Assembly: GCA_016630955.3 (NCBI GenBank)
Contig: CM049990.2
Location: forward strand, 1,488,001 to 1,552,000
Source: Didymella arachidicola
Taxonomy: Eukaryota; Ascomycota; Dothideomycetes; Pleosporales; Didymellaceae
DNA: 64,000 bases
Reading direction: 5' to 3'
Under the pieces are notes generated by a model. That model was not told where the DNA came from, did no database searches, and saw only the letters and a program-made list of their open reading frames with translations. This document shows, piece by piece, positions 53,489 to 63,134 of this stretch. The stretch's first letter is position 1. Every line of letters starts with the position of its first letter. Both the position numbers and the translations under genes were made by a program.

Positions 53489-54214
53489 TTCTACGTAAAT
53501 TTTCGCTCGTTGTTAGAGAATCTGCAAAAGTCCGAGGCGTTTTCGCGCTTGCACCGCTCTTCGATTTCACCCCGCCGCTGTAGCTATGTTATGACCACGA
53601 TCACGCTATAATGTAACAATACCTCGTCAGTTAGCTTATCCTATATTCGCGTGCTCTACTTGATCGCCCTAAACCCACTCTCGGTCTTCGTCACTACAAT
53701 TGACCCCGCTACACTACCACCCTTGCGAACTCCATGGCCCGATGCCACTTGAGCATTATGCGTGCATCTTCCAGCTCAAAACATTCATCCACATCTACAA
53801 AAATTTCCCCTGCAGTTATTTTTCGCTTGCACTTCTTGCTAGGCTCGATTTTCGAAGCATGTTTTGAATCCTCCTCGAGATCGAAGAACCATGACGGCGA
53901 TGTGATTGACGATTTGTCGGACTCAGACACGTGCCATTCTATATCCTAGAAACCGCCGAGCATGGGCAAATCTACTGCTGCTCGAACATGAGGTGTAGGT
54001 GAATCACGGGGAATTGTAGCAAAGAGGTCAGGAGGGGTATGAGATTTTGGGGTATATATGCTAGGTATACTCACGTACACCACACTCGCCGCATTTCACG
54101 GTGCGGTTTAGGGCACAGGATAGTAGACGCTCTTGCACAAGTCAGATCCACCCTCGAATAGATCTCAAGTCAAACTCTAAATGGGGTATCCTAGTTCGAA
54201 AGAACAACATGAGA
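53489..54214. other. Spacer downstream of the stop-interrupted frame
   Basis: A 73-codon frame at 53709-53930 (minus) lacks an ATG start at its upstream end and is not called. No other feature seen. Confidence 0.45.
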
Positions 54215-55291
54215 TCAATCTCTCCTGATAACATCAATCACCCAGTCGAGCGCTTGCTTGCCTTCGCTAAGGCGATACGGGGCCGTCAGTACGAAGCAGT
54301 GCATCTGCTTGTCCCAATGCAGCCATTCTCCTTTAATGCCGTACTCAGAAAGTCGGTTACGGAAGACGATGCCGTCAGGGCTGAGCACATCATAGCCAGC
54401 AGTGATACCGTGCACCTTAATGCCACTCTTTGCAAGCAGTGAAAAGTCGGCATTGATGGGGGACACAATGCGGTCGGCGCGGTCAACGTCTTTGCCACAC
54501 CATGCTTTTGCTGTATCGTTGATGATCTCTGGCGAGAGAAGAGGGTCGAACTTTCGCAGCTTCTCAATAGCAGGATTTGTGCGCGTCATGTCGGTCGATG
54601 GACAAATGTTGATTAAGGATGTAGGTCGTGGGGTCCTCTCTAGGGCAGGATTCTCGGCCTCCTGTCGAAGAGCTTCCATGGCAAGACACAGTATAATGTT
54701 GGCCCCAGAAGAGTCTCCCATAAACGTGACAGTCTCCCCTGCCTGCTCTGCCATCTTCAATAACTCACGGTAGAGCTTCAAACACCAAGGGAAGGAACTC
54801 GAGGCTGGATTATTCGGTGCCAAGGGAACCGAGACCAGTGAGATGACGGTGTCAGGCAGCTCTTGTGTGAGTTGTGCGCACATCCACCAATGCTGACCAG
54901 ACGGTGCCATCTGCCAGCTACCTCCAGCAATATAATAAATGCGTTTTGTTGGCGTCTTCGACCTTGTATGAGAAGGTATAATGTCGTAGATACGTATGTC
55001 GCATACGGCGCGCTCCTGAGAGGTACATGGCCGCAGGCGCGTCTTCGGCGGCTTGAGCTTGATCGATCCATCCTCGTGTTTTGGCTCGCTCGCGTTGAGC
55101 TGTTTGCGAAAGAGGCGCACAAGCTTCATCAGAACACCCATAAGCAGTGTGCGGTCGGTGCGCACTGTAACCTTGATAGCTGGGCCATTCTGAGCAGCAT
55201 ATTGGTGGGCCTCGGTGTTAGTTTCTAAGGGGTTCCTCTGGCGATCGTGGACGTCTGAGCTGTCAGACATAGCTTCTCGTGAGGGTACCAT
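54215..55291 (-). CDS. Alpha/beta hydrolase (HSL/steryl-acetyl-hydrolase-like)
   Basis: Single exon, 358 aa, ATG at 55291 (a second ATG seven codons in is equally possible). An alpha/beta-hydrolase-3 fold: nucleophile Ser194 in MGDSSGAN, acid Asp301 in TAGYDVLSPDG and His331 in KQMHCF. The usual HGGG oxyanion motif appears as IYYIAGGSW, as in fungal steryl acetyl hydrolase-like esterases. A hydrophobic patch (LLMGVLMKLVRLF) at about 49-61 may be a membrane anchor or lid. It probably hydrolyses short ester bonds; the substrate is unknown. Confidence 0.87.
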   Translation of the reverse strand: MVPSREAMSDSSDVHDRQRNPLETNTEAHQYAAQNGPAIKVTVRTDRTLLMGVLMKLVRLFRKQLNASEPKHEDGSIKLKPPKTRLRPCTSQERAVCDIRIYDIIPSHTRSKTPTKRIYYIAGGSWQMAPSGQHWWMCAQLTQELPDTVISLVSVPLAPNNPASSSFPWCLKLYRELLKMAEQAGETVTFMGDSSGANIILCLAMEALRQEAENPALERTPRPTSLINICPSTDMTRTNPAIEKLRKFDPLLSPEIINDTAKAWCGKDVDRADRIVSPINADFSLLAKSGIKVHGITAGYDVLSPDGIVFRNRLSEYGIKGEWLHWDKQMHCFVLTAPYRLSEGKQALDWVIDVIRRD

Positions 55292-56219
55292 ACGTTAGTT
55301 GTGAGGAAGTTAGAACATGCAGGGCAAATTCATCCTAGATCTAGGTCGATCCACCAGCTCTCTTTAGCACACTGCGTGCCATTGGTACGCTGACTGAGCG
55401 TATCGTTATCCAGAAAAATTAGTAGTGACGTCAAAGGCGGGCCCTCGGATCATCGTGGTGTGCCTACGATCTGACTGTCAAAGAACCTGCTTGCCGTAGA
55501 TCACATTCAGAGAACATATTGTGCGAGCGCGCGCCGCATTAGTGACTGGAATGTATGTTTCGCATTGTCGTTATCTCAATAGGGAGAAGGATCAGGGGTC
55601 CTGGGTCTGTAATTCTTCATGTTGATGTCATTAGGCTTGGCAGCCCCTCGGCAGTATCCGTTGACTTCTCGGCTTCAGCTGTTCGCGGAGTTGTCCCTGC
55701 AACACCATCACTAAGAAAGAAGTGAGATTTTTACAAAAGCCTTCTGGATGATATGGCCCACCCTCCTAATGTCGAAGGATTTACGACAAGCTTGGTAGAC
55801 TAAGCAGTTCCATTGATCGGTCTCGAGGCGTATGTTTCGTGAGCGCAGAGCGGCATGAATGCTATCAATAGCGAGGGGACGAAAAGCCTGAATCAGGTCT
55901 GCGCGGAGTGCTTGGCCGCCACTTATTCGTGGCCCCGGAGTGAGCGGAACTTGCCCATGAAGTATCTTTCCGCTCCGCCAGCGTCGGCCGCCGGCACCTG
56001 TTCCGGCTTGATGCTCTTGTCGTCTTGGTATCGTGCGTCGAGACCTTCCGAGAGGCATTATCTAGCCACTTCAGTCCGTGGTGCCAACTACTGTTGTCTC
56101 GGCGCACGTATGCTTACAGCGACTTTTCACGCCAGTGAATCTGTCGTGAAGCTGATATGAGGGATGCCTGAGCCACATGTGGCATGTTCGTTAATCCACT
56201 CCTTTCGATAATACACTCA
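55292..56219. other. Divergent spacer upstream of the NADPH oxidase gene
   Basis: 928 bp between divergent starts. A 115-codon Arg-rich frame at 55711-56058 (minus) has no recognisable content and is not called. Confidence 0.5.
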
Positions 56220-58268
56220 ATGGCTGACCAACAGACATTGACCGATGCAGAGGTTAAGAAGTTCATCGAAGACTTGGATCACGACAACAATGGCAAGATA
56301 GACTACTGGGAGATAGAACGCAAGCTCGACCAGGTCCATAAGAAGGTTGCGCCTTTGGCGCAACCACACCACCTTCATCACGAATCGCGAGCCAAAGCAC
56401 GACATGAGTTTCTTCGAAGCGTGATTGGGAAGCACGAGGATCGCATTGACGACGCAGAGTTTGCTGAGAGCGTGAAGAAATGGGACATTCCTTCATTGGA
56501 GCAAGATCGAAGAGAGGCGAAGAAGGAAGATGATTACTGGAAACAGATGTCAATATGGAGGCGAATACGCGCATACTGGGCCGTGAAAGGGCCCGAGATT
56601 GCGTTCCTAACGATGGTCGCAGCCTTCATGGTCGCGTTCGGTGTTTGGCAGCTCGTCAAATACCTTACCTATGATGAATACACTCCAGCATTTGGTTGGG
56701 GTGTTGTGGTCTCCAAGATGTCTGCCGGCGTGCTCTACCCGACGTTCTTCTTCCTCATCCTTTCCATGTCACGATGGCTGGCGACCTTTCTTCGACGCTT
56801 CTATTTCATTTCCCGTTTCATCAACTGGGATCTTTCTCAGTCATTCCACATCAAAATGACAATTGTGGCATTGTGTTTTGCGACGCTACACGCAATAGGG
56901 CACCTGTCTGGATCATTTGTCTTCGGTAGTATGGCTCACCGCCAGGATGCAGTGGCTGTCGTACTGGGCGCCGATGCTGTTCCAAGATCATACGTCGACT
57001 ACATAAGAACCTTGCCTGGATGGACTGGATTGACAGCAATTGGCTGCTTCTACCTCCTTACCGCCATGAGCATGCCCCAAATCAGGAAATGGAGCTACGA
57101 GGTGTTCCAATTAGGCCATCTCCTGATGTTTCCCATCATAGGTCTTATGATCGCTCATGGTACGGCCGGTCTGCTACAATGGCCCATGTTCGGCTACTGG
57201 CTTGCGGTGCCTACTCTTTTCGTCATTTTCGAGCGAACCTGGCGCCTCATTCTAGGCTTCCGTCCTATTGATGGCGAGCTTGAGTCGTTGGATGAGGAGA
57301 CAACGGTGATTACCGTTGAAGTTCCTCATAAGCGACCATGGGCCTACAAAGCCGGCCAGTATGTCTTCATCCAAGTACCGCAGTTGTCGCGCTGGCAATG
57401 GCATCCCTTCACTGTATCCACCTGTGTCGGCAACAGGATGCAAGTACATATTAAAGCGGACGGTGACTGGACAAATGCACTGCGAGACATTGCAAAGAAG
57501 AGAGGCAAGAAGCAGAGAATCAAGGTCGGTCTGGACGGACCCTACGGTGCACCAGCTCAGCGTTTCTACGACTACGACTATAGCATGGTCTTCGGGTAAG
57601 CAAATGTCTACCTTCCATCGTTGCCAACACTAATAGAAGCCAGAGCTGGTATTGGCGTCACACCTTTCTCTGGTGTTCTGACTGATCTTCAGCATCACGA
57701 GCTTGAGCGCACCATGTCAGGCGAGAACTCTACAGAGTCTGGCTACGAAAGTGGAAAGGGACTTTCGCCCTATGAGGATCATAGACGGGTCGATTTCCAT
57801 TGGATGGTTCGTGACAAGAATAATCTGCTTTGGTTCTCTGATCTCTTGAACGGAGTGTCTCGCGCCAACAAGCTTGATCGCTCGCATCTCGATATCCGCA
57901 TACGCACCTACGTCACTCAAAAGTGCAAGCAGATCTCAGAACATGTCTTCCGCTGGCTGCTCGAGAAGCACAGGACTGATGAGCACCCACAGTCGCCCAT
58001 CACTGGTCTTTGCAACCCAACACATTTTGGTCGTCCCGACATTTCCCTGATCATGGAGGAGCACTACACAGATATGAGCAAGGTGCTTGGCGAGAGAATG
58101 AAAGAGAAACACTCCAAAAAGAAGGATGAGATCAACGTTGGTGTCTTCTTCTGTGGACCTCCGGTCATCGGTCAGCAAATTGCCGACCAGTGCTCGCAGA
58201 TGAATGCTAAGGCGCGCAATGAAGGCAGAAAGATTGAGTATCGGTTCATGATTGAGTTGTTTGGATAG
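56220..58268 (+). CDS. noxC: NADPH oxidase with EF-hand, NoxC type
   Basis: Exons 56220-57595 and 57644-58268; intron 48 nt splitting FGAGIGVTPF in the FAD/NADPH domain; 666 aa. N-terminal canonical EF-hand loop, Asp20-Glu31 (DHDNNGKIDYWE). The ferric-reductase membrane domain (about 115-345) has paired heme ligands His210/His224 and His300/His313 with the spacing of Nox enzymes. FAD binding HPFTVSTC and a C-terminal NADPH-binding region (GAGIGVTPF, VFFCGPP) follow. By family it transfers electrons from NADPH across the membrane to oxygen, making superoxide, here probably under Ca2+ control. The EF-hand separates NoxC from NoxA and NoxB. A Fot1-like transposon begins 155 bp after the stop. 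Confidence 0.94.
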
Positions 58269-58423
58269 GTCGCACTTCTTTGTATACTAATGTAACACAG
58301 AGCACCGATTTTGATGTGATGTAATTGGCACTGTATACTTAAACATGTTGGAAGTAACGATTATTTTCGGCAGGCAGGGTCTATTACGACGGCATATGTA
58401 CCTGACATACAAATTAACTAATA

Positions 58424-60253
58424 ACGTAGGTGGCAAGCGAGCTGCGCACCCCACCAAACTTGCCCACCTCTTTCATCTTAACGTACAATGGCTCAACGCA
58501 GTGCTACTCAGATAACCTCAAATGAAGCAGATATTCAGCTTGCTATCTTGTCTATTACTTCTGGTCAATTACACGCTAATCGACGCGCTGCTAATACCTA
58601 CAACGTTGCTGAATCTACACTGCGCAGCCGACGCGCTGGTGTACCTGCCCGACGCGATTGCCAGCCTAACTCAAGGAAGCTCACTCAGGTAGAAGAGGAG
58701 GTGATTGTTACCCATATACTTGACCTTGACTTGCGTGGGTTTGCGCCCACGTACGCAGCTGTACGTGAAATGGCTAATAGACTGCTGGCTGCGCGCAGCG
58801 CTGGTGAGGTTGGGCAGAAGTGGCCTGCCAACTTTGTTAAGCGTACACACAGTCTTACGACGCGTTTTAATCGCGCATATGATAGGCAGAGAGCTCTGTG
58901 TGAAGATCCAGTCTTAATCAAGAAGTGGTTCGAGCTGGTAGAGCAGACAAAGATCAAGTACGGCATCTGTGATGATGACGTCTGGAACTTTGACGAGGCA
59001 GGCTTTATGATGGGCAAGATCACGACGCAGCTTGTCGTGACAGGGTCAGAGAGAAGAGGCCGGCCAAAGGCTCTTCAGCCTGGCAATCGTGAGTGGGCAA
59101 CGTTGATTGCTGGTATCAATGCTGCTGGCTGGTCTATCCCACCATTCATCATCTTGACTGGTCAGTACCACCTCTCTGCCTCGTATAAGGACGCAGCAAT
59201 CCCACGCGACTGGGCGATCGCAGTCAGCGACAACGGCTGGACTACCAACGAGCTAGGAGTAGAGTGGCTAGAGCACTTCAACGCTCATACAAAGGCTCGT
59301 ACAGTAGGAGCACGTCGGCTGCTCATCCTTGATGGCCATGAGAGCCACCACTCTCTTAAGTTCCAGGAGATCTGCAAGGAGAACAATATCTATACGCTCT
59401 GCATGCCGCCTCACTCATCTCACCTTCTCCAGCCTCTTGACGTTGGCTGCTTCTCGCCATTGAAGCGCGTGTACAGCCGTGAGATTGAGAGCCTGATCCG
59501 CGACCATATCAACCACACCACCAAGCTTGAGTTCCCAGCTATCAAGGCAGCGTACGATCGATCGTTTACAACAGCCAATATACGATCAGCTTTTCAAGGA
59601 GCAGGTCTTGTCCCACACCAGCCAGACGCAGTCCTATCAAAGCTTGACGTGCAGCTGCGTACGCCGACTCCACCAGCAGCTCTGATCAACACTCTGTGGG
59701 AGGCTCGTACACCAAGCAACATACGTGAGCTTGAAGCTCAGTCAACGCTTATACGTGAGCGTGTACGCAAGCACAAGAGCTCGTCGCCAGCCTCAATTAT
59801 TGAAGCAATTGACCAGCTCAAGAAGGGGGCAGAGGTGATGATGCTGTCTGCTGAGCTAATGCGCGATCGGATTACCAGCCTTAAGAAGGCTAATAAGGCA
59901 GCGTCTGAGCGTAAACAACGCAAGAAAAAGCGTATACAACATCAAGGAGTGTTAACACAGGGAGCTGGAGAGGATATACTCACCCAACGTAAGGCTAAGC
60001 AGCAGATTGACTGTGAGGAGCGTCAGAGAGGAGAGCAATCAGGCGTTAGTCGTCAGTCTCTTGCGCGCTGCAAGAGGTGTAGAGAGCGTGGTCATAACTC
60101 ACGTACGTGTAAGAAAGAGCCTATAGCTACTACTTAATCTGTTATGTTAATAGCTATCTATTATTTTATTGCGTTGTTGAGATACACGTCTGCAGAGGTG
60201 CTTAAGTTTGGTGGGGTGCGTCGCTCGCTTGTACGCGTCGCTCGCTTGTAAAC
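58424..60253 (+). mobile_element. Fot1-like DNA transposon with intact transposase
   Basis: About 1.8 kb. TA precedes the left end. The two ends share a subterminal block (CAAGCGAG ... CACCCCACCAAACTT ... CACCTCT) in inverted orientation. The right end carries a duplicated copy of a CAAGCGAGCGACGC unit. The exact right boundary is uncertain because a second element starts at 60256. Confidence 0.75.
58488..60137 (+). CDS. Fot1/pogo-type transposase with C-terminal zinc knuckle
   Basis: 549 aa, single uninterrupted frame. psq-like HTH (about 10-55), CENP-B/Tc5-type HTH (about 60-125), DDE domain with Asp169 (WNFDEAG), Asp282 ([11 protein letters not shown]) and Asp318 (LQPLDVG). The 35-residue distance between the last two gives DD35D. 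A helical Lys-rich tail follows, ending in a CCHC knuckle [14 protein letters not shown]. All catalytic residues are present, so the enzyme may be active and could mobilise the neighbouring defective copy in trans. The coding sequence shows no repeat-induced stops. Confidence 0.93.
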   Translation: MAQRSATQITSNEADIQLAILSITSGQLHANRRAANTYNVAESTLRSRRAGVPARRDCQPNSRKLTQVEEEVIVTHILDLDLRGFAPTYAAVREMANRLLAARSAGEVGQKWPANFVKRTHSLTTRFNRAYDRQRALCEDPVLIKKWFELVEQTKIKYGICDDDVWNFDEAGFMMGKITTQLVVTGSERRGRPKALQPGNREWATLIAGINAAGWSIPPFIILTGQYHLSASYKDAAIPRDWAIAVSDNGWTTNELGVEWLEHFNAHTKARTVGARRLLILDGHESHHSLKFQEICKENNIYTLCMPPHSSHLLQPLDVGCFSPLKRVYSREIESLIRDHINHTTKLEFPAIKAAYDRSFTTANIRSAFQGAGLVPHQPDAVLSKLDVQLRTPTPPAALINTLWEARTPSNIRELEAQSTLIRERVRKHKSSSPASIIEAIDQLKKGAEVMMLSAELMRDRITSLKKANKAASERKQRKKKRIQHQGVLTQGAGEDILTQRKAKQQIDCEERQRGEQSGVSRQSLARCKRCRERGHNSRTCKKEPIATT

Positions 60254-60255
60254 TA

Positions 60256-61253
60256 ACGTGTTTTACAAGCGAGTCGGCCATACAAGCGAGTCGGCCACCC
60301 CACCAACTTTAATCAATACACCCACTTCTGATCACTATGGCTCCACCACCACGTGCTCAACTATCTTACAATGAATCTGATATTGTTCTTGCATCTGTAG
60401 CTATTGATAGCCAGCAGTCGCAAAGCTCTAGACGCGCTGCCTCTACGTACGGAGTCCTAAAGTCAACGCTAAACAATCGACGCGCTGGGAAGCTTGTCCG
60501 ACGCGATTGCCAGCCCAACTCAAAGAAGCTTACTACAATAGAAGAGGAGGTAATTACTAGCTACATAATTGAGCTAGATTCACGTGGCTTTGCGCCTACG
60601 TACGCAGCTATACGTGATATGGCTAATAGACTGCTGGCTGCACGCGGTGCTAATTAGGTTGGCGTCCACTGGCCGCGCAACTTTGTTAAACGTACAGATA
60701 GTCTTACAACGCGTTTTAATCGAGCGTACGACAGGCAGAGGGCTCTATATGAGGATCCAGTCCTTTGTGAGCGCGTACGCCAGCACAAGAGCTCGTTACC
60801 AGCCTCTATTATTGAGAAGATAGACCAGCTTAAGAAGGGAGCTGAGATAATGATTCTCTCAGCTGAGCTGATGAAGGAAAGGATTGCTAGCCTTGAGAGG
60901 GCTAATAAGGCAGCGTCAAAGCGTAGGGAGCGCAAGAAAAAGCATATACAGAAGCGAAGTGTGTTAACAAAGGGGGCTAGAGAGGATATACTTGCTCAAC
61001 GTGAGGCTGATTAGCAGCTTGCCCGTGAGGAGCGTTAGGGAGGAGAGCGATCAGGCCTTAGCCGCTAGGCTCTAGCGCGCTGTAAGACGTGTAGGGAGAC
61101 TGGGCACGACTCACGTACATGCAAAAAAGAAGCTGTAGCTACTACATAATCTCCTCTGTAAATCTCTATATATTATACTATTGCGTTGTTGAGTTGTAAG
61201 CCTATAGAGGTGCTTAAAGTTGGTGGGGTGGCCGACTCGCTTGTAAAACACGT
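60256..61253 (+). mobile_element. Internally deleted, decayed Fot1-like element
   Basis: 998 bp flanked by TA on both sides (60254-60255 and 61254-61255). Ends match as inverted repeats starting ACGTGTTTTACAAGCGAGTC; the left end has an extra tandem copy of the ACAAGCGAGTCGGCCA unit. The interior retains the 5' and 3' parts of a transposase related to the neighbour at 58488-60137 but lacks about 840 bp of DDE core. The remaining frame is broken by several TAG codons. A non-autonomous derivative. Confidence 0.9.
60337..61150 (+). pseudogene. Transposase remnant lacking the DDE core
   Basis: The first 106 codons (60337-60657) parallel the intact transposase N-terminus (HTH region, [23 protein letters not shown]) and end at TAG. 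Downstream the sequence jumps from the region around DPVL straight to the C-terminal helical tail, and near the end several TAG codons replace Gln or similar codons. A corrupted zinc knuckle (CKTCRETGHDSRTC) is still readable at about 61081-61130. Confidence 0.88.
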
Positions 61254-61576
61254 TACATAGTAAACATTGGGAACCCAGAACCCTCCATTCCTCAACCAAT
61301 ACACTTCGTTAAATTCAACAAAACTCTCGTGTGCCACATATTGATAATCGGTACAAGCAAAAAGCATGGGCTTAATAATAGTTTATGATCTTATCGTGAT
61401 CAGGCGTACCATGCTTACCTCACAGCCACCGCGGATTACCCCGTCTAGTCCTACTCCAGCTTCCGTTCATCTGTTCACAGCGACAACCAGGCAAAATAAG
61501 ACTGAAAAGATCCCCATTTTCTTCTAAAGACGTTCATCCCCTCGAATTCGTTCTCTTCGGACCTACCGCCACAACA
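61254..61576. other. Spacer upstream of the PPxY membrane-protein gene
   Basis: 323 bp, promoter region of the gene starting at 61577; no other feature. Confidence 0.5.
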
Positions 61577-62524
61577 ATGGGCGACGTATCGACTCAGCTT
61601 AGTTGTTCGATAGAACCGCTGACGAACAACGACTTCGTCCATGTGTTCTTTCCCACTCTTGGTTTGATAGCTTTGACCGTTATTCTGGAAGCACTCTCTC
61701 ACGGGACTCTAAATTGCTCAACCATCAGCGATGGAGATGAGGCCAATGACACCAATACCGACTCTCACGGAGCAGTGTTGCCTGCAATCGTAGCAGAGCA
61801 GCCTCGCCCCGAAGCACCACCTGAAGCAGCGGCCTCTTCGTCTTCATCCGAGCAGAGCTCTGTTTCATCGCAAAAGAAGTCGCCCACGCATGGATCGTTA
61901 TGCTGCCTTCCAAATGTCTCTCCGAACATTCGCGCAAATCGTCTCATCACGACGATCTTCCTATACGCAGGTATCCTCACCTTCTTCATCATACGTATGC
62001 GCGACGTCAGAATACCCCATCTGCGTCCGGAGTGCGCAGACTACACTTCACTCTATCGAGCGAGTGATAAAATGCCGGTACCAAACTGGTGGTGGGTCCT
62101 GCCGCTCAACATTTTGCCTTTTGTCTGTGCAAGCTTTAGCTTATTACGGACCGTGGTGGACTGTCTCCTTGTACGATGGGGACAGGGCTTGGGTTATGGC
62201 GACAAGAACGCCAGCAACACTTGGGCATGGCCGGTATGCATGCCCCTCCGGGCGCTGTGGTTCTTGCCGTACATGACCATCAAGGCATTGATGGTGTACC
62301 CGATTGCCTGTATGATGGATCGACCAATCAGTACCACATGGTCACATGCAATTCCGAAGACACAACGAGGAAGAAGCGACGATATCGAAATGCAAAGCGA
62401 AGAAATGACAAGACTTGTCGATGATATGGACGGGGTAGAGGAAGCAGAAGAACGGTCAAACGGTCCGCCTGCTTACGACGAAGCAGTGCAACAAAGGGCC
62501 CCTGAGGTAAAGGGGCCACAGTAG
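61577..62524 (+). CDS. Multi-pass membrane protein with C-terminal PPxY motif, unrecognised
   Basis: Single exon, 315 aa, ATG at 61577. Hydrophobic segments at about 24-42 (FFPTLGLIALTVILEALSH), 123-140 (TIFLYAGILTFFII), 170-190 (WWWVLPLNILPFVCASFSLL) and 220-245 (PLRALWFLPYMTIKALMVYPI). A Ser/Pro/Ala-rich loop of 60 residues separates the first two. The cytosolic-looking tail is acidic (DDIEMQSEEMTRLVDDMDG) and contains PPAY, a ligand for WW domains of Rsp5/Nedd4 ubiquitin ligases, often found in arrestin-like adaptors and plasma-membrane proteins. Family unknown. Confidence 0.75.
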   Translation: MGDVSTQLSCSIEPLTNNDFVHVFFPTLGLIALTVILEALSHGTLNCSTISDGDEANDTNTDSHGAVLPAIVAEQPRPEAPPEAAASSSSSEQSSVSSQKKSPTHGSLCCLPNVSPNIRANRLITTIFLYAGILTFFIIRMRDVRIPHLRPECADYTSLYRASDKMPVPNWWWVLPLNILPFVCASFSLLRTVVDCLLVRWGQGLGYGDKNASNTWAWPVCMPLRALWFLPYMTIKALMVYPIACMMDRPISTTWSHAIPKTQRGRSDDIEMQSEEMTRLVDDMDGVEEAEERSNGPPAYDEAVQQRAPEVKGPQ

Positions 62525-63134
62525 TGATAGAGTCATAAGTGACAAACCTCAGTCCGTGCTGCTCTCGAAGCGTGGTACCTTGCCTGTTGGTTGAACGCGT
62601 GAAATCGACTTGGTGAGGAGGTTGACAGCATAGCTGGCTGGGATGATCTTCGAGTAAGCACTTCAGAGTTGTACAGTGTTTGAACTCAACGAGTTCCACT
62701 GTGGTATTAGGCATAAGTAGTGTAGGTGGGTGTTAGTACGGTATAGCAGATAAGTATAGTTAGCATACTAAAACTTTTACTACCTACACTACTTACGCCT
62801 GATCCTACGGTGGGTGAATTGAACGTTCAGTGGCCTACGTGAAATGTCGCAATTGCCTGCTTGATGAACGTCATCCATTTTCGCCCTCACAATCTTTTCA
62901 GAACCATCACGAAGCTGCAGATCAGACGCGAATGGCAACCCTACAAGTATCCACGTGCAGCGCGAGCCGCAGCTATCCGCCTTGACACTCGTACCTGCCT
63001 GTTCGTGACCAGAGTCAGGCTGAAGATAGAGCCGCGACTACCCCGCGCCTCGTTTAGATATACCCCACCACTGCGCTCGTCAAAGCTTTCCCTGCCTTAA
63101 TCACGCCATCGCCGCCAGACCCAAACCGCACATC
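62525..63134. other. Spacer with a small inverted-repeat element
   Basis: 610 bp. Apart from the inverted repeat at 62697-62812 I see the leader of the next gene and no coding sequence. Confidence 0.55.
62697..62812. repeat. Miniature inverted-repeat element, about 116 bp
   Basis: Arms 62697-62727 and 62782-62812 match over 31 bp with six mismatches, mostly transitions, sharing TAAGTAGTGTAGGT exactly. The centre is AT-rich. No obvious target duplication. Confidence 0.75.

Noticed and set aside
55711..56058. 115-codon Arg-rich minus-strand frame
   Set aside because: Composition suggests chance opening in GC-rich promoter DNA.
58432..58442. Shared GGCAAGCGA between the LINE B target duplication and the Fot1-like left end
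   Set aside because: Nine bases in two unrelated contexts; chance match is sufficient.
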